From Rubripirellula reticaptiva (GTDB taxonomy: Bacteria > Planctomycetota > Planctomycetia > Pirellulales > Pirellulaceae), in assembly GCF_007860175.1 (NCBI RefSeq), contig NZ_SJPX01000005.1, forward strand, positions 806,001 through 870,000: a stretch of DNA of 64,000 nt, written 5' to 3'. The notes beneath the pieces were generated by a model that ran no database searches, was not told the DNA's origin, and worked only from the letters and a program-made list of their open reading frames with translations. Positions 33,207-42,156 of this stretch are shown here, one piece after another (positions within the stretch are counted from its first letter, which is position 1; each line of letters begins with the position of its first letter). The translations under genes were made by a program, and so were the position numbers.

Positions 33207-34640
33207 TTATCGAACTAGCGTTTGGCGGCATACTTCGGCGATGGCGTCTTTGGATGCCAAATGAAACGTTGGGATGCGGCTAGCGATCAAGGGTCCCGCC
33301 GACGCGCTATAGTCGTTGATGTCGTGAGTGTTGATGATCACCGCAACCGCACGTCCTCGGCGTGACAACGACACCAGCGAGGCGATCGTCTGCGGTGGAG
33401 TCTCTTGCACGATCACCAGCATGGTCGTTTCCGATGACAGTCGCGATTCACACTCGACCAAAAACTCGGCAAACGTCAATCCACTAGTGCGTTCCAGTCT
33501 TGCCAACGTACGGTGAACTTCCTTGAACTGCACTGGGCCGCGTGATGGCGGGATCAGCACCGGACGCAACCGATCGCTTTCCTCTCGCATTGCCGCTGCG
33601 GCAGCCGCCATGCCGCGGACTCGGTGATCGCCCGCCCAACCTTCGTCTCGCACTCGATCCGATGCATCGCGTCCGTTGGTTGCCAACCCGAACGGTTCAC
33701 CCGATTCGTGCAGCGCCGCAGCAATCGATGACGCCGCGGTGACTGCTAAGTCGCTGCGATACGGTTCGTGTTTCGTCGGATTGGTCGACTCGTGCAAATC
33801 CAACACCAACGTCGCACCGACGATCGACGACGGCTCGTAGATCTTGCTATGCAGCACCCCCGTTCGCGCCGTTGCCGCCCAGTGAACACTGCGCATCGGG
33901 TCGCCAATCTGCCACTGACGGATGCCTCGCAACCGGGTTGGGTCATCCATCACGTTTTCACGCATACGAATTTCGCCGATCGGACGTCGCGAGCCGATCT
34001 CGTAACTGGTCAGCGGCACAATCTCGGGCAACACTGTCACATATTGCGGTTCGGTGCCAACACGGTAGCGGCGAAACAGCCCCATCATGTCGCCGGTTTC
34101 CAAAACGGTTGGCCCGATTTGAAAATAACCACGGCGATGGCAGTTGATCTTGTACTCAAGTTTGCGAGTCTCGTCAGGCCACAACAACAGGACGCCAATG
34201 CGATCGCCTTCGACGGCAAGCGTCGGATGCTCGGTATCGGCAGTCCAACGCGGCAACAGGTCTTCGGCCAATAACCACAACACCGGAATTCGGCTGCGAT
34301 TGTGAAAACTCAGTTCCACGGAAACTCGCGAACCAAGTTTGACTTCATCGTTTTCAACTCCACCACGCGACGCAACCGTCGCGGTCGCCCAAATTTTGGC
34401 GAGGTAGTAGTTGGTGCCCAACAGCAGCCCAGCGGCGACTGCCACCAAAACCCACAGCGACGCGCCGAACAACATGCCAGCCAGCAAGACCGCACTGACA
34501 CCCGCGATCACGGTGAACTTTGGCGTCGAAGCAGCCTCGATCGCCGACTCCGATGCAACGGCTCGTTCGACTCGCTTGAGCAATCGCTGATCAAGCTCGT
34601 CCAATTCGTCGGTTTGATCGGGTTCGTTTTGGCCAGACAT
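33207..34640 (-). CDS. DUF58-domain membrane protein
   Basis: A 477-residue protein with two adjacent hydrophobic segments near residues 43-75 followed by a beta-sandwich-like region (VSVELSFHNRSRIPVLWLLAEDL) and the DUF58 signature DDPTRLRGIRQWQIGDPMRSVHW. The last third resembles a von Willebrand A-like fold. It lies 41 bases downstream of a MoxR ATPase gene. MoxR-DUF58 pairs are widespread; MoxR is thought to remodel or mature VWA-domain partners in the envelope. Here no separate VWA batA/batB gene is seen next to them. Function in detail is unknown. Confidence 0.88.
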   Translation of the reverse strand: MSGQNEPDQTDELDELDQRLLKRVERAVASESAIEAASTPKFTVIAGVSAVLLAGMLFGASLWVLVAVAAGLLLGTNYYLAKIWATATVASRGGVENDEVKLGSRVSVELSFHNRSRIPVLWLLAEDLLPRWTADTEHPTLAVEGDRIGVLLLWPDETRKLEYKINCHRRGYFQIGPTVLETGDMMGLFRRYRVGTEPQYVTVLPEIVPLTSYEIGSRRPIGEIRMRENVMDDPTRLRGIRQWQIGDPMRSVHWAATARTGVLHSKIYEPSSIVGATLVLDLHESTNPTKHEPYRSDLAVTAASSIAAALHESGEPFGLATNGRDASDRVRDEGWAGDHRVRGMAAAAAAMREESDRLRPVLIPPSRGPVQFKEVHRTLARLERTSGLTFAEFLVECESRLSSETTMLVIVQETPPQTIASLVSLSRRGRAVAVIINTHDINDYSASAGPLIASRIPTFHLASKDAIAEVCRQTLVR

Positions 34641-34681
34641 CAGAGACCGCTTAAGAATGAAAGAAAATTCGCTCGCCGCGG

Positions 34682-35683
34682 TTAACCTGCTTCGATAGTT
34701 GGCACGGCGATTTCGCTGACGATCTCTTCCAGGATTTTCTCGGTCGTCAATTTTCTAAGGCGACTTTCCGGACGCATGATCAGGCGGTGATTCATGACAG
34801 GATCAATGATTTTCTTGACGTCATCGGGCATCACGAAATTGCGACCGCGGATCGCCGCCATGGCTTGAGCACATCGGAACAACGCGATCGTGGCGCGAGG
34901 GCTGCCGCCGAGTGCCAAATCGGGGTGCGTTCGCGTTTCATTGACGATTTGCAACAGGTACTGGCGAACTCGATTGTCGACGTGAACTTTGCGGACCTGG
35001 TTCGACGCAGCGACAATTTCTGCGGCAGTGGCAACTGGCTTAAGTCGATCGATCGGATGCGTGTGCTGCAGCAATTCCAGCATCCGCATTTCTTCTTCCA
35101 TCGACGGATACCCCAAACTGAACCGCATCATGAACCGGTCAAGCTGGGCCTCGGGCAATGGGAACGTGCCCTCGTGATCGACCGGGTTTTGGGTCGCGAT
35201 GACGATGAAGGGCGGCTTTAAAGTATGAGTCGTTCCGTCCACGGTGACTCGCGTTTCTGCCATCGCTTCTAACAGCGACGCCTGGGTCCGCGGAGTGGCT
35301 CGGTTGATCTCGTCGGCCAGCAGGATTTGAGTAAACACCGGGCCGGGGCGAAATTCAAATTCGGAGGTTTTCTGGTTGAAGATTGAGGTCCCGGTGACAT
35401 CCGTGGGCAGCAAATCGGGGGTGCATTGAACCCGCTTGAAATGGCAGCCGACACTGCGAGCCAAGGCTCGAGCAAGCATCGTTTTGGCCACACCGGGGAC
35501 GTCTTCCAGCAAGATATGGCCGCCCGATAGCCATGTCACCAATGACAGAACCAATTGTTTGCGTTTGCCCACAATTGCCAATTCGACATTGCCAATGATC
35601 CGCTTGGCTAGCTCACTGACGGCGGCCGGAGAATCGATTTGAGCGGTCTTTTCGCTCGGAATGGGCGTTGCCGGTTGATTCAT
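34682..35683 (-). CDS. MoxR-family AAA+ ATPase
   Basis: A 333-residue AAA+ ATPase of the MoxR/RavA group. The nucleotide site LLEDVPGVAKTMLARALA (Walker A with GVAKT), Walker B ILLADEINRATPRTQASLLEAM, sensor 1 IATQNPVDHEGTFPLPEAQLDRF and sensor 2 ALGGSPRATIAL are visible. MoxR proteins act as chaperone-like remodellers for partners often encoded next door; the DUF58 gene follows after 41 bases. Length is typical. It is divergent from a lone receiver-domain gene, with about 120 bases between starts holding the promoters. Confidence 0.95.
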   Translation of the reverse strand: MNQPATPIPSEKTAQIDSPAAVSELAKRIIGNVELAIVGKRKQLVLSLVTWLSGGHILLEDVPGVAKTMLARALARSVGCHFKRVQCTPDLLPTDVTGTSIFNQKTSEFEFRPGPVFTQILLADEINRATPRTQASLLEAMAETRVTVDGTTHTLKPPFIVIATQNPVDHEGTFPLPEAQLDRFMMRFSLGYPSMEEEMRMLELLQHTHPIDRLKPVATAAEIVAASNQVRKVHVDNRVRQYLLQIVNETRTHPDLALGGSPRATIALFRCAQAMAAIRGRNFVMPDDVKKIIDPVMNHRLIMRPESRLRKLTTEKILEEIVSEIAVPTIEAG

Positions 35684-35803
35684 TCGGGTCGGATCGGGCG
35701 TGAAGTGGCGTCGGCCGCGTAATTCGGCACTACAATTGCAATTATGATCATAGCTTGCTGAGGACTGCCGCGGTGGCAGTTTGAACTATCACGTTTGACC
35801 GCC

Positions 35804-36193
35804 ATGATGACTCCCAATCTACTGGTTACCGACGACGACGCGGCTTTTCGCCAAGTGCTTTGCGAGGCCTTGGCTCGACGGGGGTTCAACGTCACCGAAG
35901 CGACAGATGGCCAAGAGGCGATGGACGTGCTGGACCATAGCGAGGTTCATGTCTGCTTGATCGACTTTCACATGCCACGTTTGACGGGCTTGGACGTGAT
36001 CCGCCGGCTGCATACGGCCGGCCGAGTGTTGCCGTGCGTATTGATGAGCGCGGACTTGAACGACGAAATCCGCCGCGAGGCCGAATCGATGGCAACGTAC
36101 GGCGTGCTGGCAAAACCCGTCCGGCTAAAACAGCTAAGCGACGTGGTTTGCAGAGCCCTGGCCGATGTCTATGGCTGGCGGCCCTCGATGTAA
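35804..36193 (+). CDS. Stand-alone response regulator receiver protein
   Basis: A 129-residue single receiver domain (CheY-like) without an output domain. The acidic pocket is VTDDDA near the start, the phosphoryl-accepting Asp is in VCLIDFHMPRLTG, the Ser/Thr is in VLMSADL, and the conserved Lys is in LAKPVRLKQL. The ATG at 35804 (or the next codon) is preferred to the TTG at 35795. No histidine kinase is adjacent, so its partner must be encoded elsewhere. A hairpin terminator follows the stop after 8 bases. Confidence 0.9.
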   Translation: MMTPNLLVTDDDAAFRQVLCEALARRGFNVTEATDGQEAMDVLDHSEVHVCLIDFHMPRLTGLDVIRRLHTAGRVLPCVLMSADLNDEIRREAESMATYGVLAKPVRLKQLSDVVCRALADVYGWRPSM

Positions 36194-36201
36194 CGAAAAG
36201 T

Positions 36202-36224
36202 GGCGGCCAAGTTTGTTGGCCGCC
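36202..36224. terminator. Hairpin between convergent genes, probable bidirectional terminator
   Basis: GGCGGCCAA (36202-36210), a 5-base loop and TTGGCCGCC (36216-36224) form a perfect 9-bp stem between the stops of the receiver gene and the MurE-like gene. On the minus strand it is followed by a short T-rich run (ACTTTTCG). It could end both transcripts. Confidence 0.7.
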
Positions 36225-36245
36225 GTATCGATGGATGCTAGAGGA

Positions 36246-37778
36246 CTAGCCGAAGATCTTTAGCGATGGCTTGGGGTTCGCTTCGTCAGCCTTGTCCCAC
36301 TCGCCTTCGATCATCTTTTCTAACTTTTGCAGATCGGTTCGACCGGCCTTTGCCGTCTGACTTCGTTCACCTGTCATCACCAAGATCGTGTCGTTCGGAC
36401 CGGCTTCGGAAATGGCCCACTTGATCGCTCGCGAACGGTCAGCCACCAATCGCATGGCAGCGCACTTTTCGACTCCGTCAAGTACCGCGTGCGATGCCGG
36501 CATGAATGATTTTCGCGTCGCAGGTTGAGCCGTCACGATCGCGTGATCCGCGAACCGTTCGATCAGATTGCCGTAGTGAGCCAGGATCTCGGGTTGCTCG
36601 CCGCAATCAACAGCCATCACGCACCAGAGCCGGCCCGCGCCTTTCATTGAACGAAACGTTCGCAACGAAGCAGCCGCTCGTTCAGGTGTACCGGCGACAT
36701 CCATCACCACCGACGCGTGACCATACCGAGCCAAACGCTGACCGCGGCCAGGCACCGTTCGCAGCGTGCTGATCTTTTCGATCGCTTCATAAAGCGGTTG
36801 ATCCAGCAACAATCCCACCGCGATTGCTGCGGCGTGATTGGCAGCCATTGCACCGCCGCAAAGCGACGTTTCCATCACTGCGGTCGTGTCGTGATACGTC
36901 ACCAGCAACGTCGTCATGCCGCCAGCGTGATCGATAATCTTGGCCGTCACGTCGGCTGCTTTACGGACACCGTACGACACATAGCGGACGTCATGATCTT
37001 CGATAACTCGCATCGCTCGCGGGTCGTCGGCCGGAGCCACAACGACTCCGTCATCCGCCAACCGATCGAGCACGCATTCCAACCCGTTGGGCCCAAAGTC
37101 ATTGCCACTGATCGCTGATCCGGTGACCACGACCATATCGAACTCAACCGAATCGTAGTGTCCATAACGAGCTTCGTCGTCGGAAAGTTCGATGACGACG
37201 GCTTGCGAACCAGCATCCGCGGCTTCGCCGATCCACGCAACCAATTCGGCACCACTGGCAATCGACTCCGGTGCAGTCACTTGCACGACTCCATCGTGAG
37301 AGCCAAGGTCGGTCTGAAAACCAGCACGAACGCCGCTCGATCGCAACAGCGTTGACAACAACAATGACGTCGTTGTTTTGCCTGCCGAACCAATCACGCC
37401 GATCGTCAGCACTTTGCGATCAGGACGGCCGAGCATTTCGGCGGTGATGGACGCCATCGCCAAATCGACATCGCCCACGATGCACTGTGCCACAGGGCAG
37501 GGAAGCAGTTGTTCGGTCAAGATTGCGGCGGCACCACGAGCCATCGCCTGGGCGACTAATTTGGCAGGATCATCTTTTCCAATTCGGTAAACGATCAAGT
37601 CACCAGGCTGGGCAGTCGCTGGCGAGTCGGCGACCGATGTGATTTGCACATCTTCCGAAACGGTCAGACGAGCGGCCGGCAGCGTGCGGCGGAGAGAGAC
37701 GGGAGATCCGGCTTCAAGCTGATGACGAACCGAATCGTTAGTCGCATTGGAAGGGGTTTGGTTAATCCCGTGACGCAT
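36246..37778 (-). CDS. MurE-like Mur ligase family protein, divergent
   Basis: A 510-residue Mur ligase fold protein. It has an N-terminal MurE-like substrate domain (VQITSVADSPATAQPGDL), a P-loop GVIGSAGKTTTSLLL instead of the usual GTNGKTTT, a central domain with TNHAAAIAVG-like ANHAAAIAVGLLL, and a C-terminal domain after VPGRGQRL. The MurE segments DYAHTP and DNPR, which bind nucleotide-acyl phosphate and the incoming amino acid, read DVAGTP and TAQPA. It may therefore be a paralogue with altered or lost peptide-ligase activity. The ATG at 37778 has GGAGG 5 bases upstream and is the clear start. No division or wall gene is adjacent. Confidence 0.82.
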   Translation of the reverse strand: MRHGINQTPSNATNDSVRHQLEAGSPVSLRRTLPAARLTVSEDVQITSVADSPATAQPGDLIVYRIGKDDPAKLVAQAMARGAAAILTEQLLPCPVAQCIVGDVDLAMASITAEMLGRPDRKVLTIGVIGSAGKTTTSLLLSTLLRSSGVRAGFQTDLGSHDGVVQVTAPESIASGAELVAWIGEAADAGSQAVVIELSDDEARYGHYDSVEFDMVVVTGSAISGNDFGPNGLECVLDRLADDGVVVAPADDPRAMRVIEDHDVRYVSYGVRKAADVTAKIIDHAGGMTTLLVTYHDTTAVMETSLCGGAMAANHAAAIAVGLLLDQPLYEAIEKISTLRTVPGRGQRLARYGHASVVMDVAGTPERAAASLRTFRSMKGAGRLWCVMAVDCGEQPEILAHYGNLIERFADHAIVTAQPATRKSFMPASHAVLDGVEKCAAMRLVADRSRAIKWAISEAGPNDTILVMTGERSQTAKAGRTDLQKLEKMIEGEWDKADEANPKPSLKIFG

Positions 37779-38066
37779 GATGGCCTCCGTGCACATCGCT
37801 GTGATTGTGTTTCACGACGGTCCAACCGTCGTCGGAAGAAGCAATCCTCGCTCCACCGATGCAGTGATTGTTCCGATCGCCGAAAAGTGGTCAATAGGAA
37901 AAAATCTGCCGTGTGTCGCCATTTGCGGCGATTGATTGACAAAAGTCACTGCGGATTTTTAAATACCGATTCGACATCCGCTCAGGAACTCGCTTTTTCA
38001 CGCCTCGCAATCTCGAACGCCGGTTCCCCAACGCAGCAAGATTTCATCTGCCGGCATCGCGTGAAA
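37779..38066. other. Intergenic region ahead of the MurE-like gene
   Basis: About 290 bases between the end of the uracil-DNA glycosylase gene (with its hairpin) and the MurE-like gene. It must contain the MurE-like promoter; an AT-rich stretch lies near 37890-37970. No small gene or RNA was recognised. Confidence 0.4.
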
Positions 38067-38082
38067 CGTCCCGCGCGGGACG
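38067..38082 (-). terminator. Palindrome just after the uracil-DNA glycosylase gene
   Basis: CGTCCCGCGCGGGACG is a perfect 16-base palindrome, flanked by TTT on both sides in the minus orientation, 8 bases after the stop at 38091. It would form a 6-bp stem with a 4-base loop. The T-tract is short, so termination is only likely. Confidence 0.45.
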
Positions 38083-38090
38083 AAATCTGG

Positions 38091-38990
38091 CTACATCAGG
38101 CCGGCGTCCTTCATCATCATCTGCAGGTCGTCCCAGGCGGCTTTCTTGGCCGCTGGATTACGCAACAGATAGCTGGGGTGATACGTGACCACGACCTTGC
38201 TTTCCAAATACGTGTGCAACTTGCCACGAAGACGGCCGACCGACAATTTTGTCTTCAACAGTTCCTGGGCACTGATGGCACCGAGACAAACGATGTATTC
38301 GGGCCGCAACAAAGCCAACTGTTGCTCGTAAAACGTACGGCAATTTTGAAACTCGCCAGGTTCCGGCGTGCGACTGCCTGGCGGCCGGCATTTGATGCTA
38401 TTGAACAGATACGCGTCTTCGCGCTGGAACTTGCATGCCTGGATCATCTTGGTCAGCAGTTGGCCCGCCTGATCCGCGAACGGCCGACCGCTGCGGTCTT
38501 CTTCGGCACCGGGAGCCTCGCCAAAGAACACGAAACGCGGGGTGGAGCTGCCTTCGCCAAAGACAGTCTGAGTGCGACAGTTCGACAAAACCTCGCACTG
38601 GGTACAACCAGCCACCTGAAGCGCCAAATCGTCCAGCCGCGCCTTCCGCTCGGCCACCGACAACGACTCGCCCGGATAGGGACCTTCGATCGACGTGAAC
38701 GCCGGCACCGACTCGACACGGCGAACGGGCCGGGCCGGGCTAGCAACGGCTGCCGGAGGGGCGACTGCTGCTGGCGCTGCCGCCACGGGGACCTCGGCGA
38801 CCGAAACTTCGGGCATTTCATCGGCTTCGGCGACAAAATGAGCCCCCCAAGCTTCGACTTCGGATTCCTGGGCATTGGGCAGAAAACGGATGCCCGCGCG
38901 TGCCAAATGAGCCGCTAAAGCAGCGGTTTGCTCATAGATTTCTTGGGCGTCAAGGGATTCGCCGGCGGTGGAAGCATCGTTTTCGGCCAT
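38091..38990 (-). CDS. Uracil-DNA glycosylase, Fe-S (family 4 type)
   Basis: A 299-residue protein whose C-terminal ~190 residues are a family 4/5-like uracil-DNA glycosylase, which removes uracil from DNA. The motifs are GEAPGAEED with PFADQAGQLL, NSIKCRPPG and HPSYLLR. Four Cys for the [4Fe-4S] cluster are seen in CTQCEVLSNC and the KC...NC region. The N-terminal ~100 residues are a helical stretch followed by an Ala/Pro/Val-rich linker and are not part of the usual domain. It is divergent from der with about 120 bases between starts. The catalytic fold is clear; the precise subfamily is less so. Confidence 0.9.
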   Translation of the reverse strand: MAENDASTAGESLDAQEIYEQTAALAAHLARAGIRFLPNAQESEVEAWGAHFVAEADEMPEVSVAEVPVAAAPAAVAPPAAVASPARPVRRVESVPAFTSIEGPYPGESLSVAERKARLDDLALQVAGCTQCEVLSNCRTQTVFGEGSSTPRFVFFGEAPGAEEDRSGRPFADQAGQLLTKMIQACKFQREDAYLFNSIKCRPPGSRTPEPGEFQNCRTFYEQQLALLRPEYIVCLGAISAQELLKTKLSVGRLRGKLHTYLESKVVVTYHPSYLLRNPAAKKAAWDDLQMMMKDAGLM

Positions 38991-39111
38991 CCGCCCAGTT
39001 TACCGACTTCGCTTTCATCGGGTTACCGGGCCTGTCTGAAACGCCGCTTTGAACGTACTCTGGTGAGCTTCCTGGTCCGTATTCGTCCTCAAGTGTTTGT
39101 TCACGTTTCAA

Positions 39112-40452
39112 ATGGCAGTCCCCCAAGTCGCGATCGTTGGCCGCCCCAATGTCGGTAAAAGCAGCCTGTTCAATTGGCTGGCACGCCGCCGCTTGGCCAT
39201 CGTCGATGACCATGCTGGCGTGACTCGCGACCGAATGGTGACGCTGATCGAGCATGAAGATCGCTTTTTCGAACTGATCGACACCGGCGGAATCGGGATC
39301 GTCGACGATGACGATTTGACCGATGACGTTAGTCGCCAAATCGAGCTCGCGATTAATTCGGCTGATGTCATCGTGATCGTCGTTGACGTGCAAAGCGGCA
39401 TCATGCCGCTGGACGAAAGCGTGGCCGAGCGACTGCGTGGGATCGAGCGACCGGTGATCTTGGTCTGCAACAAGGCGGACCAACCGCACCAAGACATCCA
39501 GGCTGAAGAGTTCCACAAGCTGGGCCGCGGCCACATGGTCCAGGTCAGCACGACCCAAAACCGAAACCGTGAACAGTTGCTGGATCTGATCGTTGATCGT
39601 CTGCCCGACGCAAACGAAGAAGTTCACGCCGAAACGCAAATGAAGGTCACGATCGTTGGCCGCCGAAACGTTGGTAAAAGCACCTTCGTCAACACGCTGG
39701 CAGAATCCGATCGCATGATCGTCAGCGAAGTGCCAGGCACCACTCGCGACAGTGTCGACGTGCGTTTTGAAATGGACGGCCAAACGTTCATGGCGATCGA
39801 CACACCGGGACTGCGCAAACGCAAGAGCCAGCGAACGGACCTGGAATACTATGGAATGCACCGGGCGCAGCGCAGTGTGCGCCGAGCCGACGTGGTGCTG
39901 ATGTTTTTCGATGCCTCGGAAACGGTCAGCAAAGTGGACAAGCAGTTGATCGGTTACGTGATGGAAAATCACAAGCCATGCGTGTTCGTGATCAACAAGT
40001 GGGACAAACTGCACAACACCGTTCCCACCGATCGCTGGGTGCGTTATCTGCGTGCCCAATTCCCAACGCTCGCCTATGCACCGATTGCGTTCATCACCGG
40101 TCAAACGGGCAAGAACGTGAAGGCGCTGCTGAACCACTCGACGATGCTTTACAAGCAATCGTGCGAGCGGGTTTCGACAGGTCAGCTTAACCGTGTGGTC
40201 CGTGCGGCTGTCGAAGCCCACATTCCGCCATTGCATCAAGGCCGACGTCCGAAGGTTTACTTTGCAACTCAGGTTGCGACCCAACCGCCAACAATCGTGT
40301 TGGTCGTGAACGACCCAAAGTCGATCGGCAATGATTACCAACGGTATCTGTTAGGCGTGTTTCGCGATCACCTGCCGTTTGGCGAAGTGCCGATCAAGAT
40401 GTACCTGCACAAACGCCATCGCAACGAAGAAGACCCAACCGAAATCAAGTAG
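39112..40452 (+). CDS. der: Ribosome biogenesis GTPase Der
   Basis: A 446-residue GTPase with two tandem G domains, the mark of Der/EngA, which matures the 50S subunit. The first domain has GRPNVGKSSL, DTGGIG and NKAD; the second has GRRNVGKSTF, DTPGLRKR and NKWD. A KH-like C-terminal domain with the family end segment NDPKSIGNDYQRYL follows. The ATG at 39112 is the natural start, 10 residues before the first P-loop; the TTG at 39097 is less likely. It converges with the Ftr gene, 109 bases apart. Confidence 0.97.
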   Translation: MAVPQVAIVGRPNVGKSSLFNWLARRRLAIVDDHAGVTRDRMVTLIEHEDRFFELIDTGGIGIVDDDDLTDDVSRQIELAINSADVIVIVVDVQSGIMPLDESVAERLRGIERPVILVCNKADQPHQDIQAEEFHKLGRGHMVQVSTTQNRNREQLLDLIVDRLPDANEEVHAETQMKVTIVGRRNVGKSTFVNTLAESDRMIVSEVPGTTRDSVDVRFEMDGQTFMAIDTPGLRKRKSQRTDLEYYGMHRAQRSVRRADVVLMFFDASETVSKVDKQLIGYVMENHKPCVFVINKWDKLHNTVPTDRWVRYLRAQFPTLAYAPIAFITGQTGKNVKALLNHSTMLYKQSCERVSTGQLNRVVRAAVEAHIPPLHQGRRPKVYFATQVATQPPTIVLVVNDPKSIGNDYQRYLLGVFRDHLPFGEVPIKMYLHKRHRNEEDPTEIK

Positions 40453-40561
40453 CTTGCGCCAGCACAATTGTCGGGGCTTGTCCTAACGAAAGTCGTCAAG
40501 ACTCGTTTCGGGCCGAAGCTCTTGATCAGCTTCGCTGCTTGAAGATCAGCCTGTGTGCGAG

Positions 40562-41470
40562 TTACCCAATCAGCTCGTGCAAATGCACGAACGTCTTACC
40601 CAGTCGGCCGTTGTAATTCCCGGCGCTGATTCGCATCAGTCCGGGCGTTTTGGCGGCAGCGTGGATCGCGTTTCGGGTCGCGTTTTGTAGCGCCTCCAAA
40701 TCGCGACCGTTGACGATGATCTCCATGATGGACTTCACTCCATCCGGTACCTTCGACTTGTCACCCAGCTTGTCCTTTAGCGTCGGGCAAAATTCCGCAT
40801 AGGTTGCCGCGATCAGAAAATCGTAGCTACTGCCCGCCTTGGATCCGCTCGACGCGACTCCGCCGGGAAACGTGGTGATCACATCGGGCGTCGCTTCGGC
40901 GGCCACCGAAGCGGCTTCGGCCGCATCTAGCGCCGTCGCTTCATCCGGACCAAAGAACCACAAGTTGCCCCCCATCACACCGTCGCGGAAACCGAAACGC
41001 CGCGACAAAAAGAACTCGCCACCGAGCGTTGGAATCACCCACCCCGGCTCGCCATGCCGTGTATCGCGAAACTGGTGACGGTCGCCGAACAGGGCGATTT
41101 TCCGGCCAAGTTTAAAGTAGTCCTCGGTATGAAGTTGATTGAACAGAGCCGTGGTCGGACACGTCAGCACGTTCTGACTCAGTCGGGCCAACATCACTTT
41201 TTCGAGATGCTTTTCTCGATTCTTGACGAACCGTGGCACATGAAATTGCACCGCAGCGCCGACTCGGCCATCGGGCGTTTCGCTGGCGTCGAGCCATCGT
41301 GACACACCGGCTTCGCAGTCACACAGGATCGTGCTGGACGCATGCCCGGTGACCGCATTGACGCAGTGGCGAAGCCAACGCTCGTCACGCGCCGTGATCA
41401 GGACTTCGCCATAGATGCTGCGAAATCCCTCAGCGTAGGTGTCTTCGACTAAGTCTTTCAAATCAATCAT
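40562..41470 (-). CDS. ftr: Formylmethanofuran--tetrahydromethanopterin formyltransferase
   Basis: A 302-residue protein matching Ftr, which moves a formyl group between (formyl)methanofuran and tetrahydromethanopterin. Recognisable segments are VEDTYAEGF, LITARD, GHASSTILCDCEAG, VPVRF-like VPRFVKNREKHLEKVMLARL, CPTTALFN, and SAGNYNGRLGK at the end. In planctomycetes and methylotrophs this pathway carries formaldehyde oxidation or detoxification. The gene lies 3 bases after the stop of 5-formyltetrahydrofolate cyclo-ligase, so the two form a C1 operon. Other H4MPT genes (fhcABD, mch, fae) are not in the window. Confidence 0.92.
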   Translation of the reverse strand: MIDLKDLVEDTYAEGFRSIYGEVLITARDERWLRHCVNAVTGHASSTILCDCEAGVSRWLDASETPDGRVGAAVQFHVPRFVKNREKHLEKVMLARLSQNVLTCPTTALFNQLHTEDYFKLGRKIALFGDRHQFRDTRHGEPGWVIPTLGGEFFLSRRFGFRDGVMGGNLWFFGPDEATALDAAEAASVAAEATPDVITTFPGGVASSGSKAGSSYDFLIAATYAEFCPTLKDKLGDKSKVPDGVKSIMEIIVNGRDLEALQNATRNAIHAAAKTPGLMRISAGNYNGRLGKTFVHLHELIG

Positions 41471-41473
41471 GGC

Positions 41474-42073
41474 CTACTTGCGCCCCTTACCGTCGTAGAC
41501 TTTTTCTTCCGTCACGACTTTGTCCATATAGATATCGTGGTCCTGCATCGGGATCTCGTCGAACATTTGACATTCGAAGGCGAGCGAGACGAGCGGCGTT
41601 TCCAAGCGAGCGTTTTCAAGCAGCTTATCGTAATAGCCTTTGCCGTGCCCCGTTCGACCACCAACGGCGTCAAAGGCGACGCCCGGCACCAAGACCAAGT
41701 CAAGATCCTTAACGTCAACGTTCTTGGCTGCGACGCCGCGCAAGTCTTCGCGAGGTTCCAGAATCTTGTACATGCCGACTTCGAGTTCATCCATCGACTC
41801 GAGCAAGAAGAGTTCCAATTCACCGTCGACGCAGTACGGGATCACGATCTTCTTGTCACTCGCCACTGCGGCCGGAAGCGCGTGTCGTGTGCGGGCTTCG
41901 TCGCGAACGTCGACATACCACATCACACACTTGGCCGATTGATATTCAGGCATCGCCATCACACGGTCTGTGATCCGCTGGCTAACCTCTTCCTTATCCA
42001 CCTGCTCCTTTCGAGCAGCGTGGGCCGCTTTGCGGATTTCGTTTTTACGTTCCGACAGTGAATCAGCAGACAT
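41474..42073 (-). CDS. 5-formyltetrahydrofolate cyclo-ligase
   Basis: A 199-residue enzyme that converts 5-formyl-THF to 5,10-methenyl-THF with ATP. The family basic N-terminal helix (RKNEIRKAAHAARKE), VMWYVDVRDE, PYCVDGELELF and the signature VPGVAFDAVGGRTGHGKGYYD are present. Three ATG codons in a row occur at 42079-42071. GGAG directly upstream is spaced correctly for the third one, so 42073 is used; a longer extension to 42193 has no family character. It is first in a two-gene operon with the ftr gene and starts about 80 bases after the rhamnulokinase stop on the same strand. Confidence 0.93.
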   Translation of the reverse strand: MSADSLSERKNEIRKAAHAARKEQVDKEEVSQRITDRVMAMPEYQSAKCVMWYVDVRDEARTRHALPAAVASDKKIVIPYCVDGELELFLLESMDELEVGMYKILEPREDLRGVAAKNVDVKDLDLVLVPGVAFDAVGGRTGHGKGYYDKLLENARLETPLVSLAFECQMFDEIPMQDHDIYMDKVVTEEKVYDGKGRK

Positions 42074-42156
42074 CATCATTCTCCGGTGCAGTGTTTCGAG
42101 TTCAATTCCAGCCAGGCTCCAAATGAGCCTACGACCTGGCCAAGGGGGACATGCGA

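Noticed and set aside
37644-38918. Open frame of 424 codons on the plus strand
   Set aside because: It runs antisense across the MurE-like and uracil-DNA glycosylase genes and the gap between them. It is rich in Arg, His and Gln with no domain; both antisense genes have clear motifs.
38950-40341. Open frame of 463 codons on the minus strand
   Set aside because: It lies antisense to der, whose GTPase motifs are complete. The His/Asp/Val-rich content is the usual mirror of coding sequence with high third-position GC.
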